DNA of 64,000 nucleotides from CAIODY01 sp046051225 (lineage in GTDB: Bacteria > Bacteroidota > Bacteroidia > Chitinophagales > CAIODY01), in contig JBJOOR010000012.1 of NCBI GenBank assembly GCA_046051225.1, forward strand, positions 1 to 64,000, in the 5' to 3' direction. A program made the translations under genes and the position numbers. Positions 8,049-16,332 of this stretch are shown one piece after another. The first letter of the stretch is position 1; each line of letters starts with the position of its first letter. Under the pieces are notes generated by a model. The model did not search any database. It was not told the DNA's origin and worked only from the letters and a program-made list of their open reading frames with translations.

Positions 8049-8291
8049 TTAAATGTGTTTAGCTTCTTTTTCAGCTGTTACAATAGAATCGGCTTTAGCC
8101 ATTACTTCAGTTTTTTTACGTTCTTCACAGTTTTTACTGATGTCTTCTTGCGCTTTTACCATTAAGGCTTGTTTAGTACTATCAATCTTTTTGTCTAACT
8201 CAGCACCTACTATTGGAGCAGGACCTTGGTTGCATGACGCAATAGCACCAATCATCATAGCGCCAATTGCAAAAGTTAAAATTTTGTTCAT
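8049..8291 (-). CDS. Small putative lipoprotein
   Basis: The 80 residues include a lipoprotein signal ending in IASC (Cys20), then a short helical region with KKIDSTKQAL and NCEERKK. I chose ATG 8291. A start at 8336 is open but would put the promoter box TATATTTG (8326-8333) inside the gene and add a non-signal-like extension. It forms an operon with 7583-8017, whose N-terminal half it resembles. Function unknown. Confidence 0.75.
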   Translation of the reverse strand: MNKILTFAIGAMMIGAIASCNQGPAPIVGAELDKKIDSTKQALMVKAQEDISKNCEERKKTEVMAKADSIVTAEKEAKHI

Positions 8292-8325
8292 TGTTATTTT
8301 TTTTATTTTATATTTAAAACGAGTG

Positions 8326-8333
8326 CAAATATA
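8326..8333 (-). promoter_or_regulatory. -7 promoter box TATATTTG for the lipoprotein pair
   Basis: On the minus strand TATATTTG ends 34 bases before ATG 8291. No clear -33 TTG was found at the expected distance. Confidence 0.6.
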
Positions 8334-8412
8334 CAATCCACTTTTTATTTATCATCTAATTATTGTTAAAAGCTTTTCAATCGGCAAGTAATCGTTTTAT
8401 TACAAATGAAAT

Positions 8413-8420
8413 TATCTTTG
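8413..8420 (+). promoter_or_regulatory. -7 promoter box TATCTTTG directly before the nucleotidyltransferase start
   Basis: TATCTTTG ends 6 bases before ATG 8427. In Bacteroidota transcription begins a few bases after this box, so the message would be leaderless or nearly so. The box also argues against the longer in-frame start at 8406. Confidence 0.6.
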
Positions 8421-8426
8421 CGCTGT

Positions 8427-9119
8427 ATGACAACAGAAGCAATAATTTTAGCAGGCGGATTAGGAACTCGACTAAAAAGTTTAATTAAACATGTTCCTAA
8501 AGCAATTGCACCAGTAGCTGGTCGTCCTTTTTTATATTATATTCTTAAACAATTAAAACAACAAAAAATAGAACGATTAATTTTTTCGTTGGGTTATAAG
8601 CACGAAATGATTGAAGAATATTTATGGGAATGGGATGATGAATTTGAAATGATTTTTACTATTGAAGATGAGCCATTAGGTACAGGTGGTGGTATTAGAG
8701 ATGCTGCCATGATGATGCAGCAACAGAATGCATTTGTGTTAAATGCCGATACATACTATAATGTTGATTTAGCATTGATGGATAAACAACATCAGCAATT
8801 GCAATCGCATTTAACAATGGCATTAAAACCAATGAAAAATTTTAATCGCTATGGCATTGTAGATATTGACGGAGATAAAAATATTATAGCATTTAAAGAA
8901 AAACAACAAACCGCTGAAGGGTTGATTAACGGCGGTATTTACTTGATGAATAAAAGCATAATAACAGATTTTAAATTTCCTAAAAAATTTAGTTTCGAAA
9001 AAGATTTTTTAGAAACACACTATAATTTTTTACAGTTTCATGGCTTTGTGAGCGATACTTATTTTATTGATATTGGTATTCCTGAAGATTTTGAAAAAGC
9101 AAATATCGAATTACAATAA
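8427..9119 (+). CDS. Sugar-phosphate nucleotidyltransferase (heptose-1-phosphate guanylyltransferase-like)
   Basis: The enzyme transfers a nucleotide onto a sugar 1-phosphate to make an NDP-sugar for surface polysaccharide. The N terminus has the signature AIILAGGLGTRLKSL, then VPKAIAPVAGRPFL, the acidic FVLNADTYYNVD near residue 110 and the late IDIGIPEDFEKA. The 230-residue length lacks the extra C-terminal domain of larger pyrophosphorylases and fits HddC/RmlA-like short forms, so a GMP-heptose role is likely but not proved. No other LPS genes are nearby. The last 117 bases have a decayed second copy at 22260-22376. Confidence 0.85.
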   Translation: MTTEAIILAGGLGTRLKSLIKHVPKAIAPVAGRPFLYYILKQLKQQKIERLIFSLGYKHEMIEEYLWEWDDEFEMIFTIEDEPLGTGGGIRDAAMMMQQQNAFVLNADTYYNVDLALMDKQHQQLQSHLTMALKPMKNFNRYGIVDIDGDKNIIAFKEKQQTAEGLINGGIYLMNKSIITDFKFPKKFSFEKDFLETHYNFLQFHGFVSDTYFIDIGIPEDFEKANIELQ

Positions 9120-9440
9120 ATTATTTGCGGTAATGCTAATGTTGATTTGGGTAACGCCAGTAGGTAGTATAAGGTACATAGCTTCTATGTTGATGAGAAA
9201 AACATTTTTCCTGATTAGAAAAAACATGAAACACGAAAAAGAATAGCGTATATCAACATCGGTTTATGCATTCTCTTAACTTTAAACCCACTGCTCTTCC
9301 ATATTTGAGGCGTAGATAAAGAGCCGAGCCAACTAGAATGCAAATGAAATCCCAAATATTCGGGACGGAAAAATAAATTGAACTTTTAAAAATGAAAACA
9401 ATAAATTTGTTGGAAACATCCCGAACATTGGGGAAACTAG
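9120..9440. other. Non-coding stretch with imperfect long hairpins
   Basis: No convincing gene is present. An imperfect inverted repeat pairs 9350-9367 with 9417-9434 (15 of 18 positions match by eye, around TTCGGGA). A second one pairs CTCGTA (9448-9453) with TACGAG (9478-9483), just inside the next feature. An 84-codon minus-strand frame (9253-9507) runs across both but has no start signal or recognised motif. The stretch could be a structured RNA, a dispersed repeat or gene debris. Confidence 0.4.
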
Positions 9441-9602
9441 TTACATACTCGTAGGCCACATACAGGGCTTGGCTACATACGAGCAGGAATTTTAAATGTT
9501 GATGCAAGCAAATTTGGAAATGGATTATACTTGTATAAATTAATTGGAAGTAACAGCAATACAGTTAATAAAGGTAAATTTACAATTCTTCACACAAAAT
9601 AA
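9441..9602 (+). pseudogene. Remnant of a T9SS type A sorting domain
   Basis: After an in-frame TAG at 9438 the frame is open to TAA 9600-9602. It ends NVDASKFGNGLYLYKL, then VNKGKFTILH. This matches the last 35 or so residues of sorting domains such as the SSGIYFIKA / NGKFVKE end at 9669-10694. The upstream part (VYPNP and the cargo) is missing and there is no start codon or signal peptide, so this is the tail of a decayed cargo gene. It lies directly before an intact T9SS gene. Confidence 0.65.
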
Positions 9603-9668
9603 ATTATATAAAAAGGATTAAAGTAATCACTTCAATCCCTTTTATCTTTTAACATCAAAAATAAATAC

Positions 9669-10694
9669 ATGAAGAAACTAATTGTATTGGTATTAATTAT
9701 TGGTTTCAGTAAAGTAGAAGCCCAAAACTTAATAAAGAATCCAGGGTTTGAACAGCATATAAATAATGGTTTTGGATGTACACCAGGAAGTAGTATAGGT
9801 TTTAGTAATATTTTTGATACTATTACACCAAATGACTGTGGAATTAAAGATTGGATACGAATAAGTGAAACACCTGATGGATATTGGAATAAAGGGCATG
9901 ATTTTCCAAAGAACTATCATTCAAATAATATCTATCCTCATTCTGATTCTGTTTGTGTTGGTGCATTCTATATGTTTCATGGCTTTCAAGGCGGTCAAAC
10001 AACAAGAGAAATTGTAGAAGGGAAATTGACCAAGCCATTAATTACAAACCATCATTATCAATTTAGTATGTATGTTCAATTATTTGATACCATTGATGGA
10101 AATACAATTGATATAGGGAAAATAGTTGGTGTAAATAGTTTTAGTGCTGTGTTTACAGATACTATAATTCCATCACATAATTATTTACCTATTACTAATT
10201 ACAAACCACAAGTACAAATCAATCAAATGGTAATTGATACTCAACATTGGGTTTTATTAGTTGATACATTTATTGCAGCAGGTGGAGAACAATTTGTAAG
10301 CATCGGAAATTTCAAGCCCGATTCATTAATTCAATATCAATTAGTAGATAGTATTAGAAACTTAGCAATTGCAAGTTATTATTACATGGATGATGTAAGT
10401 TTAATAGATTTGGATGATACGGCAAGTGGGGTGGAGGAACAGTTAGCAGTGAAGAGTGGTCAATTGGTAGTTTATCCAAACCCTGCTAAAGAGTCAATAG
10501 TCGTAAGTAGTAAGTCGTTAGTAAATACAATAGAGGTAAGGGATGTATTAGGTCGTGTTGTAATTCAACAAATCAAAAACTCATCTGCTCAACAAATTCA
10601 AATTGATGTATCGGGTTTATCAAGCGGCATTTACTTCATTAAAGCCACAGATGACGAAGGAAATAGTATAAATGGGAAGTTTGTAAAAGAGTAG
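9669..10694 (+). CDS. Secreted protein with T9SS type A sorting domain
   Basis: The 341-residue exported protein has a signal peptide cut after KVEAQ (residue 19). The mature part opens NLIKNPGFEQH, the usual start of a beta-sandwich domain that often binds carbohydrate in Bacteroidota cargo. It ends near YYMDDVSLIDL at about residue 245. The T9SS signal follows: VVYPNPAKES, IEVRDVLGRVV, SGIYFIKATDDEGN and the terminal GKFVKE. It is a paralogue of the truncated gene at the left edge. Substrate and role are unknown. Confidence 0.9.
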   Translation: MKKLIVLVLIIGFSKVEAQNLIKNPGFEQHINNGFGCTPGSSIGFSNIFDTITPNDCGIKDWIRISETPDGYWNKGHDFPKNYHSNNIYPHSDSVCVGAFYMFHGFQGGQTTREIVEGKLTKPLITNHHYQFSMYVQLFDTIDGNTIDIGKIVGVNSFSAVFTDTIIPSHNYLPITNYKPQVQINQMVIDTQHWVLLVDTFIAAGGEQFVSIGNFKPDSLIQYQLVDSIRNLAIASYYYMDDVSLIDLDDTASGVEEQLAVKSGQLVVYPNPAKESIVVSSKSLVNTIEVRDVLGRVVIQQIKNSSAQQIQIDVSGLSSGIYFIKATDDEGNSINGKFVKE

Positions 10695-10721
10695 GCGCAG
10701 CATAACATCATTTGTAAAACA

Positions 10722-10751
10722 AAAATCCCCGATAAAATTTATCGGGGATTT
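10722..10751. terminator. Bidirectional terminator
   Basis: AAAATCCCCGATAAA (10722-10736) pairs with TTTATCGGGGATTT (10738-10751), with A- and T-runs at its ends. It lies between the T9SS gene and the convergent ABC-F gene and can serve both. Confidence 0.85.
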
Positions 10752-10757
10752 CTATTT

Positions 10758-12665
10758 TTATTCACCAGCTAATTCTTCCCATTGGTTCATAAGTGCTGTT
10801 AATTCTGCTTTTAATTTTTGATGTTCGCTAAATAATTGTTTGTATTCGGTACCAGCAAAATCAGTCATATTGCCCATTTTAGTTTCTATTACACTTAAGG
10901 CATGTTCGGTAGTAGATATTTTCTTTTCGCAACTTTCTAAATCTTTTTTACGCTTTTGCAAATCCTTTTCATCTACCTTAATTTCTTCCTTATCTTTTTT
11001 ATTATTTTTTTCTTTTGCTTTTTGATTGGCAGCCATTTGCTCTTCAAAATCACGAATATTTGTCAATTTCTTTTGTTCTAAGAAATAATTAATATCGCCT
11101 AAATATTCTTTTACATTGCCATCTAAAAATTCAAAAGTTTTTGAAGTTAATCCTGCTAAAAAATCACGGTCATGGCTGATTACAATAATAGTTCCGTTAA
11201 ATCTTGCCAATGCATCTTTTAATACTTCAATACTTTTAATATCTAAGTGATTGGTAGGTTCATCTAGTATTAAAACATTGTGTTCTTCCAACATTAATTT
11301 GGCTAAACTCAATCTGCTTTTTTCACCACCGCTTAATACTTTTACTTTTTTGGTTACATTTTCGCCACTAAATAAAAATGCACCTAGCAAACTTCTTGCA
11401 TTAATATCTACACCTGGTCGTAAAGCATTTTCAATGGTTTCAAGAACCGTATCGCCACCTTCTAATTTTTCTGATTGGTGCTGTGCATAATAACCAATCG
11501 AAACATTTGAACCCAAATTTAAAATACCTTCATAATCTTCTTCGCCCACAATCATTTTGCCCATGGTGGTTTTACCCATACCATTTTTGCCCACAAAACC
11601 AATTTTTTCGCCCCGTTCAATCTTTAATGCTACATTTTTTAAAATATTTTTTTCGCCAAAACTTTTGCTTAATCCTATTACTTCTACCACTGTTAATCCA
11701 CTTCTTGGTGCATCGGGGAAAGTGAATTTCATAGATGATGTATCTTCATTATCTACTTCCATCACTTCCATTCTATCCAATTTTTTTATCAGCGATTGAG
11801 CCATGGTGGCTTTACTTGCCTTGGCTCTAAATTTATCAATCAAGGCTTCGGTACGTTCGTATTCCTTCATCTGATTTTTTTGTGTAGCCAATTGCAACTC
11901 ACGTTGGGTTACCCGTTCAATCAAATAATCATCGTATTTACATTTATAATCATAAATTTTTTGATTGCTGATTTCAATCGTTCTATTGGTAACGGTGTTC
12001 AAAAAAGTTCTATCATGGCTTACCATCAACACTACGCCATCGTAGTTATTCATCCACTCTTCCAGCCATTGAATACTTTCAATATCTAAGTGATTGGTAG
12101 GTTCATCTAATAAAATTACATCGGGATGTTGCAATAAAATTTTTGATAATTCAATACGCATCAACCAGCCACCGCTCAATTCAGATGTATGTCTATCAAA
12201 ATCGGTTTGTTTAAAACCCAAACCTTCTAATACTTTAATTGTATCCGATTCAATAGAATCTGCGCCCAGCATATCCATGCGTTCCATAATATCGCTTTGC
12301 TCAATCAACCAATCCATGTATTTTTCATGGTTAGGGTCGGTATTAATTACCAAATCAGTAACTTCGTCTAATCGCTTTTGCAATTTATTAATTTCGGCAA
12401 AAGCCAACTTGGTTTCTTCTAATACCGTTTTATCTGTATTTACTGTTAAATCTTGGGGTAGGTAACAAATTTTTGTTCCCTTAGCCACATCAATCGAGCC
12501 GCTTGACGATGATTGCCAACCAGCAATAATTTTCATCAAGGTAGATTTTCCTGCACCATTTTTACCTGCAAGACCTACACGTTCACGTGGATTAATTACA
12601 AAACTTACATTATCAAAAAGCACCGAGGCTCCGAATTTTACTGAAACTGAATTTACCGTTAGCAT
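10758..12665 (-). CDS. ABC-F family ATP-binding protein
   Basis: This is a soluble twin-ATPase protein of the ABC-F group, which acts on ribosomes rather than in transport. The 635 residues hold two ABC domains. The first has Walker A GKNGAGKST near residue 35, signature LSGGW and Walker B VILLDEPTNHLD. The second has GKNGMGKTT, LSGGE and VLILDEPTNHLD. A long charged linker (EYERTEALIDKFRAKASKA) separates them and a Lys/Glu coiled coil fills the last 90 residues, giving the Uup/YdiF-like layout. A translation housekeeping role is more likely than antibiotic resistance. The -7 box is a weak TATCTTCG at 12674-12681. Confidence 0.92.
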   Translation of the reverse strand: MLTVNSVSVKFGASVLFDNVSFVINPRERVGLAGKNGAGKSTLMKIIAGWQSSSSGSIDVAKGTKICYLPQDLTVNTDKTVLEETKLAFAEINKLQKRLDEVTDLVINTDPNHEKYMDWLIEQSDIMERMDMLGADSIESDTIKVLEGLGFKQTDFDRHTSELSGGWLMRIELSKILLQHPDVILLDEPTNHLDIESIQWLEEWMNNYDGVVLMVSHDRTFLNTVTNRTIEISNQKIYDYKCKYDDYLIERVTQRELQLATQKNQMKEYERTEALIDKFRAKASKATMAQSLIKKLDRMEVMEVDNEDTSSMKFTFPDAPRSGLTVVEVIGLSKSFGEKNILKNVALKIERGEKIGFVGKNGMGKTTMGKMIVGEEDYEGILNLGSNVSIGYYAQHQSEKLEGGDTVLETIENALRPGVDINARSLLGAFLFSGENVTKKVKVLSGGEKSRLSLAKLMLEEHNVLILDEPTNHLDIKSIEVLKDALARFNGTIIVISHDRDFLAGLTSKTFEFLDGNVKEYLGDINYFLEQKKLTNIRDFEEQMAANQKAKEKNNKKDKEEIKVDEKDLQKRKKDLESCEKKISTTEHALSVIETKMGNMTDFAGTEYKQLFSEHQKLKAELTALMNQWEELAGE

Positions 12666-12861
12666 AAGGGCGGCGAAGATAAATACAAGTTAGCAGTTTT
12701 TAGTTATTGGTGGTTAGTATTTAGTAAAAAACAAAGGCAATACAATTTTACCACATAATTTAAAAGCAATTACTAATGAAAAGGTTGTAGTTATTTTAAA
12801 AATCTTTTTTAACAAAATGTTGACGAAGGAAACAATAGAAAACATAGATTGCTTAGCAATT

Positions 12862-13581
12862 TTAAAACTGATAACTAAATTTTAAAACAGCAATTCGACC
12901 ACCGCTTTGTTGTTTGTCTTTTATTCTAATTTTAAATTCATTTACTCTTAATACACCCAAAAATTCATCCACACTCATTTTATTTATTTCATTGCCTTTT
13001 TCATCCACTTGAATTGCCATGGCATTAGAAGTAAAGTAATTAGCCATATTGTTATCAGCGTAAGAAAATCTTGAATCATAATCAACTGCTGGGTTAGCCA
13101 TTGTAGTTAAATAGCCTTCGAAACTGGATGGCATTTCTTTCATCTCTTTACCAAATAAATCGGTAGCTTTTTTCGGTTCTTCTTTTGGCTTTTGTTCTAC
13201 TATTTTTTCAATAGGTTTTTCTTTTATCGGGGCTTCAGTTTTTGTTTCTTTTACAATAGCTGTATCAATTATTGTAGTATCAATTGCTGCAACCATAGGC
13301 GTATCAACCATCGCAGCTACAGTATCGTAAGGACTTTTTTCGGCTTCTACTTTTTTAGGTTCTGCTTTCGAAAACAATCGTCCTTCGTGATGCCATTTCA
13401 AAGCAGCTAATGTTAAAATAATAATCGAAACAAAAATAATTGTAATGGGTACAATTGGGATTTTTGCATTCGATTTTTCAGATGAAACTTTTTTTGTTTC
13501 TGGCTTTTGATTGCTATTATTTACTGCATCAAACGAACTATTTGGAGTTGGATTATTTTGGTCGGTGGATAAATCACTCAT
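12862..13581 (-). CDS. Hypothetical single-pass membrane protein
   Basis: I do not recognise this 239-residue protein. It has a polar N terminus of about 40 residues, one transmembrane segment (PIVPITIIFVSIIILTLAAL), then a low-complexity linker rich in Lys, Glu, Pro and Thr (about 70-140). A compact C-terminal domain follows, including SSFEGYLTTMANPAVDYDSR and ending in AVLKFSYQF. The N-in topology would put the C-terminal domain in the periplasm. It lies in the same direction as 13657-13998 with a 75-base gap. It may be an envelope protein; nothing more can be said. Confidence 0.7.
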   Translation of the reverse strand: MSDLSTDQNNPTPNSSFDAVNNSNQKPETKKVSSEKSNAKIPIVPITIIFVSIIILTLAALKWHHEGRLFSKAEPKKVEAEKSPYDTVAAMVDTPMVAAIDTTIIDTAIVKETKTEAPIKEKPIEKIVEQKPKEEPKKATDLFGKEMKEMPSSFEGYLTTMANPAVDYDSRFSYADNNMANYFTSNAMAIQVDEKGNEINKMSVDEFLGVLRVNEFKIRIKDKQQSGGRIAVLKFSYQF

Positions 13582-13656
13582 AAAATTTTTATTAAAATGA
13601 ATTAGGTTTTACTGAATACAAATGAACTGATTTTTTTTTAGATTTTATCTGCTTTG

Positions 13657-13998
13657 TTAATCTTCGGGCAAATGAAACTGATGCATAAAACGGTGAACAA
13701 TTGGCGATAACAAAACACCTACACTAGTAATAAAAATAACGCCACTAAAAATAGCATAAAATGATGCAAACACTTTTCCAATATTGGTTTCAATAGTGCT
13801 TGTAGGCCCCATGCCCGATAAAATCATACTGGCATTTAAAAGTGAATCTATCCATGAAAAATGACAAGTAATTTTATAGCCTACAATGCCAAAAACTAAC
13901 CAAATGGATAATGCTAATGCGGTAATAAATGCACTATTAATTAATCTTTTATATAGTTGATTAATATGCGCTACAGGTTCGTGTTTCTTTTCGTACAT
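13657..13998 (-). CDS. Small membrane protein, possibly ion-channel-like
   Basis: The 113 residues hold two hydrophobic helices (FITALALSIWLVFGIVGYKI and FASFYAIFSGVIFITSVGVL). Between them a short loop reads ASMILSGMGPTS, placed like the pore loop of two-helix channels although it lacks the TVGYG filter. A similar family of short Ion_trans_2-like proteins occurs in bacteria, so a channel or membrane sensor is possible. I chose ATG 13998 because it begins MYEKKHEP; 14031 is open but adds an atypical extension. It is divergent from mntR, with two palindromes between them, so metal control is conceivable. Confidence 0.65.
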   Translation of the reverse strand: MYEKKHEPVAHINQLYKRLINSAFITALALSIWLVFGIVGYKITCHFSWIDSLLNASMILSGMGPTSTIETNIGKVFASFYAIFSGVIFITSVGVLLSPIVHRFMHQFHLPED

Positions 13999-14045
13999 AT
14001 TTATTTTATTGGATGCATAAATGTAAAACATAAAATTAAGTTTGC

Positions 14046-14065
14046 TTGTAAAATTAATTTTACAA
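14046..14065. promoter_or_regulatory. Perfect 20-bp palindrome between 13998 and mntR
   Basis: TTGTAAAATTAATTTTACAA is its own reverse complement. It lies 48 bases before the minus-strand start 13998 and 56 before mntR, a position fit for a dimeric repressor. The protein that binds it is unknown; MntR is the obvious candidate. Confidence 0.5.
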
Positions 14066-14078
14066 ATCGAATTTTATT

Positions 14079-14094
14079 TTTAGATTTGTCTAAA
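14079..14094. promoter_or_regulatory. Candidate MntR/DtxR-family operator
   Basis: TTTAGA-TTTG-TCTAAA is a perfect 6-4-6 inverted repeat 27 bases before the mntR start. Half-sites of this type and the overall length resemble operators of DtxR/MntR regulators. It is well placed for autoregulation of mntR-mntH. Confidence 0.55.
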
Positions 14095-14120
14095 CTTTTA
14101 TTTTTACTATTGTAAATAAT

Positions 14121-14774
14121 ATGCAAACATTTACTGAAGAAAATTATTTGAAAACAATTTTTCATTTATCAAAAAATGAAACTGATACTGTTTCAACCAA
14201 TCAAATAGCTGCTGAAATAAATACTGCAGCTGCTACTGTAACTGATATGTTGAAAAAACTATCGGATAAAAAATTGATAAAATATCAAAAATATAAAGGT
14301 GTATCGCTTACTAAATTAGGCTTAACGATAGCTGGAAAAATTGTACGTAAGCATCGTTTGTGGGAAACATTTTTAGTGCATAAATTAAATTTTGGATGGG
14401 ATGAAGTGCACGATTTAGCTGAACAATTAGAGCATATAAAAAGCGACGAACTGATTAATAGAATTGATAAATTTTTAGGCTTCCCTAAATATGATCCACA
14501 TGGCGATAGCATACCCGATAAAAATGGAAATATGCCAACCATTGCCACCAAGCCATTAAACGCTACAGATACAAATGGCAATTATCAGTTGGTAGGTGTA
14601 TCGCAACAATCAACTTCGTTTTTACAAATGCTTGATAAACTTAAAATTAAAATTGGCTGCAAAATAAAAGTGATTGATAAGCACAGCTTTGATGGCTCGA
14701 TGCAAGTAAAAATAGATAATCAATCAGCTATTAATATTTCGGAAATGGTGGCAAAAAATTTAATAGTAAAATGA
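14121..14774 (+). CDS. mntR: DtxR/MntR-family metal-dependent transcriptional regulator
   Basis: This metal-activated repressor is expected to control manganese or iron uptake. Residues 1-65 form the winged helix (STNQIAAEINTAAATVTDML). The metal-binding dimer domain follows with KHRLWETFLVHKL and DEVHDLAEQLEHIKSDELI, whose His and Glu residues sit where the ligands of the family lie. A C-terminal FeoA/SH3-like domain spans about 150-217. The stop overlaps the Nramp gene start (ATGA at 14771-14774), so the two are co-translated. This is a common pairing for manganese control. Confidence 0.93.
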   Translation: MQTFTEENYLKTIFHLSKNETDTVSTNQIAAEINTAAATVTDMLKKLSDKKLIKYQKYKGVSLTKLGLTIAGKIVRKHRLWETFLVHKLNFGWDEVHDLAEQLEHIKSDELINRIDKFLGFPKYDPHGDSIPDKNGNMPTIATKPLNATDTNGNYQLVGVSQQSTSFLQMLDKLKIKIGCKIKVIDKHSFDGSMQVKIDNQSAINISEMVAKNLIVK

Positions 14775-16204
14775 CGGCGAAAGAGAGGATTAATAAATCA
14801 TTAGATGAAGTAAATAGCACAGTAAAAACCTATGCAACGGGCAGTTTTCTAAAAAAATTTTTAGCATTCAGTGGTCCTGCATACATGATAAGCGTAGGCT
14901 ATATGGACCCTGGCAATTGGGCTACTGATATTGAAGGCGGCAGTCAATTTGGGTATCAACTATTATGGATATTATTGATGAGCAATTTAATGGCTTTATT
15001 GCTGCAAACATTATCAGCCCGATTAGGTTTAGTTACAGGTTTAGATTTAGCACAAGCATCAAGGCAGTATTACAAACCTTGGATAAATATTTCGCTTTTT
15101 GTGTATGCTCAAATTGCTATTATTGCCTGCGATTTAGCCGAAGTATTAGGTTTTGCCATTGGTTTAAAATTATTAACTGGCGTTGATTTAATTTATGGTG
15201 TAATCATCAGCGTATTCGATACATTTATAATCTTATTATTGCAGCGATATGGCATCAGAAAATTAGAGGCATTTATTTTAGCATTAGTCATCATCATCGG
15301 TTGTTCGTTTTTTGTTGAAATATTTTTAGCCAAGCCAGCTATTATGGAAGTAGCTAAAGGCTTTATTCCCATATCGTTAAATAATCAAGCATTATTAATA
15401 GCTACAGGTATTATTGGGGCTACTGTAATGCCACATAATTTGTATCTGCATTCGGCATTAGTACAAACAAGAAAAGTAGAAAAAACATCGGCACATATTA
15501 AAACTGCGCTTAAATTTAATTTCATTGATTCATCTATTGCATTGAATTTAGCCTTTTTTGTAAATGCCGCAATTTTGATTTTATCGGCTTCGGCTTTTCA
15601 TCAAAACGGATTAAATAATGTGGGCGATATTAATGATGCTCATCAGCTATTGAATCAAATTTTAGGAACACAATTAGCTCCTATTTTATTTGCAGTGGCA
15701 TTAATAGCATCGGGGCAAAGCAGCACCATTACTGGCACTTTGGCTGGTCAAATAATTATGGAAGGCTATTTAGATTTAAAAATGAAACCTTGGTTGCGTA
15801 GGTTATTAACTCGTTCAATTGCCATTATTCCTGCCGTACTTACGTTAATTTATTTTGGTGAAAATAAACTAACAGCATTGCTTATTACAAGCCAGGTGAT
15901 ACTAAGTATGCAATTAGGTTTTGCCGTAATTCCATTAATACATTTTGTAAGCGATAAAAATATGATGGGTGATTATGTAATTAAAAATTGGGTAAAAATT
16001 GTAGCATGGCTTTCGGCTGCCATTATTTTAGGTTTGAATATCAAATTAGTTTTAGTGCATATTAATTATTGGATGAATGCCGATGGCGGTTGGACAAACG
16101 TGATGATAAAAATTCTTATCATACCAGCCCTTGCATTTTCATTTTTTTTATTGCTATATGTAATTGTGAAACCATTGATGGTAAAAGGTAAGTCAAATTT
16201 TTAA
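14771..16204 (+). CDS. mntH: Nramp-family divalent metal transporter
   Basis: This is an inner-membrane proton-coupled importer of Mn2+ or Fe2+. The 477 residues give about eleven or twelve hydrophobic helices. The metal site is complete: DPGN on helix 1 (Asp46, Asn49) and GATVMPHN on helix 6 (Ala217, Met220). The first loop WATDIEGGSQFGY and the SGQSSTITGTLAGQ segment are family marks. It overlaps mntR by four bases and is almost certainly repressed by it. Confidence 0.95.
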   Translation: MTAKERINKSLDEVNSTVKTYATGSFLKKFLAFSGPAYMISVGYMDPGNWATDIEGGSQFGYQLLWILLMSNLMALLLQTLSARLGLVTGLDLAQASRQYYKPWINISLFVYAQIAIIACDLAEVLGFAIGLKLLTGVDLIYGVIISVFDTFIILLLQRYGIRKLEAFILALVIIIGCSFFVEIFLAKPAIMEVAKGFIPISLNNQALLIATGIIGATVMPHNLYLHSALVQTRKVEKTSAHIKTALKFNFIDSSIALNLAFFVNAAILILSASAFHQNGLNNVGDINDAHQLLNQILGTQLAPILFAVALIASGQSSTITGTLAGQIIMEGYLDLKMKPWLRRLLTRSIAIIPAVLTLIYFGENKLTALLITSQVILSMQLGFAVIPLIHFVSDKNMMGDYVIKNWVKIVAWLSAAIILGLNIKLVLVHINYWMNADGGWTNVMIKILIIPALAFSFFLLLYVIVKPLMVKGKSNF

Positions 16205-16294
16205 CACAAGTACAAATACCAGTTACATAATGCTTACTCATAATTTTTGTAACTATTTTTCTGATTGTACATTCATTTCCCAAAAAACATCAGC

Positions 16295-16302
16295 TATATT
16301 TG
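16295..16302 (+). promoter_or_regulatory. -7 promoter box TATATTTG
   Basis: It lies 30 bases before ATG 16333 of the LUD-domain gene. No -33 TTG was seen at the expected spacing. Confidence 0.55.
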
Positions 16303-16332
16303 AACTTTGATAATTGAATAAAAAAAAGCAAT

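Noticed and set aside
9253..9507. 84-codon minus-strand open frame
   Set aside because: It has no recognised motif, signal peptide or promoter box, overlaps hairpins and the T9SS remnant, and composition does not favour coding. I treat it as a chance frame or part of a repeat.
10758..12665. ABC-F gene as an antibiotic-resistance determinant
   Set aside because: The layout and long C-terminal coiled coil fit housekeeping Uup/YdiF-like members, and no mobile or resistance context is present.
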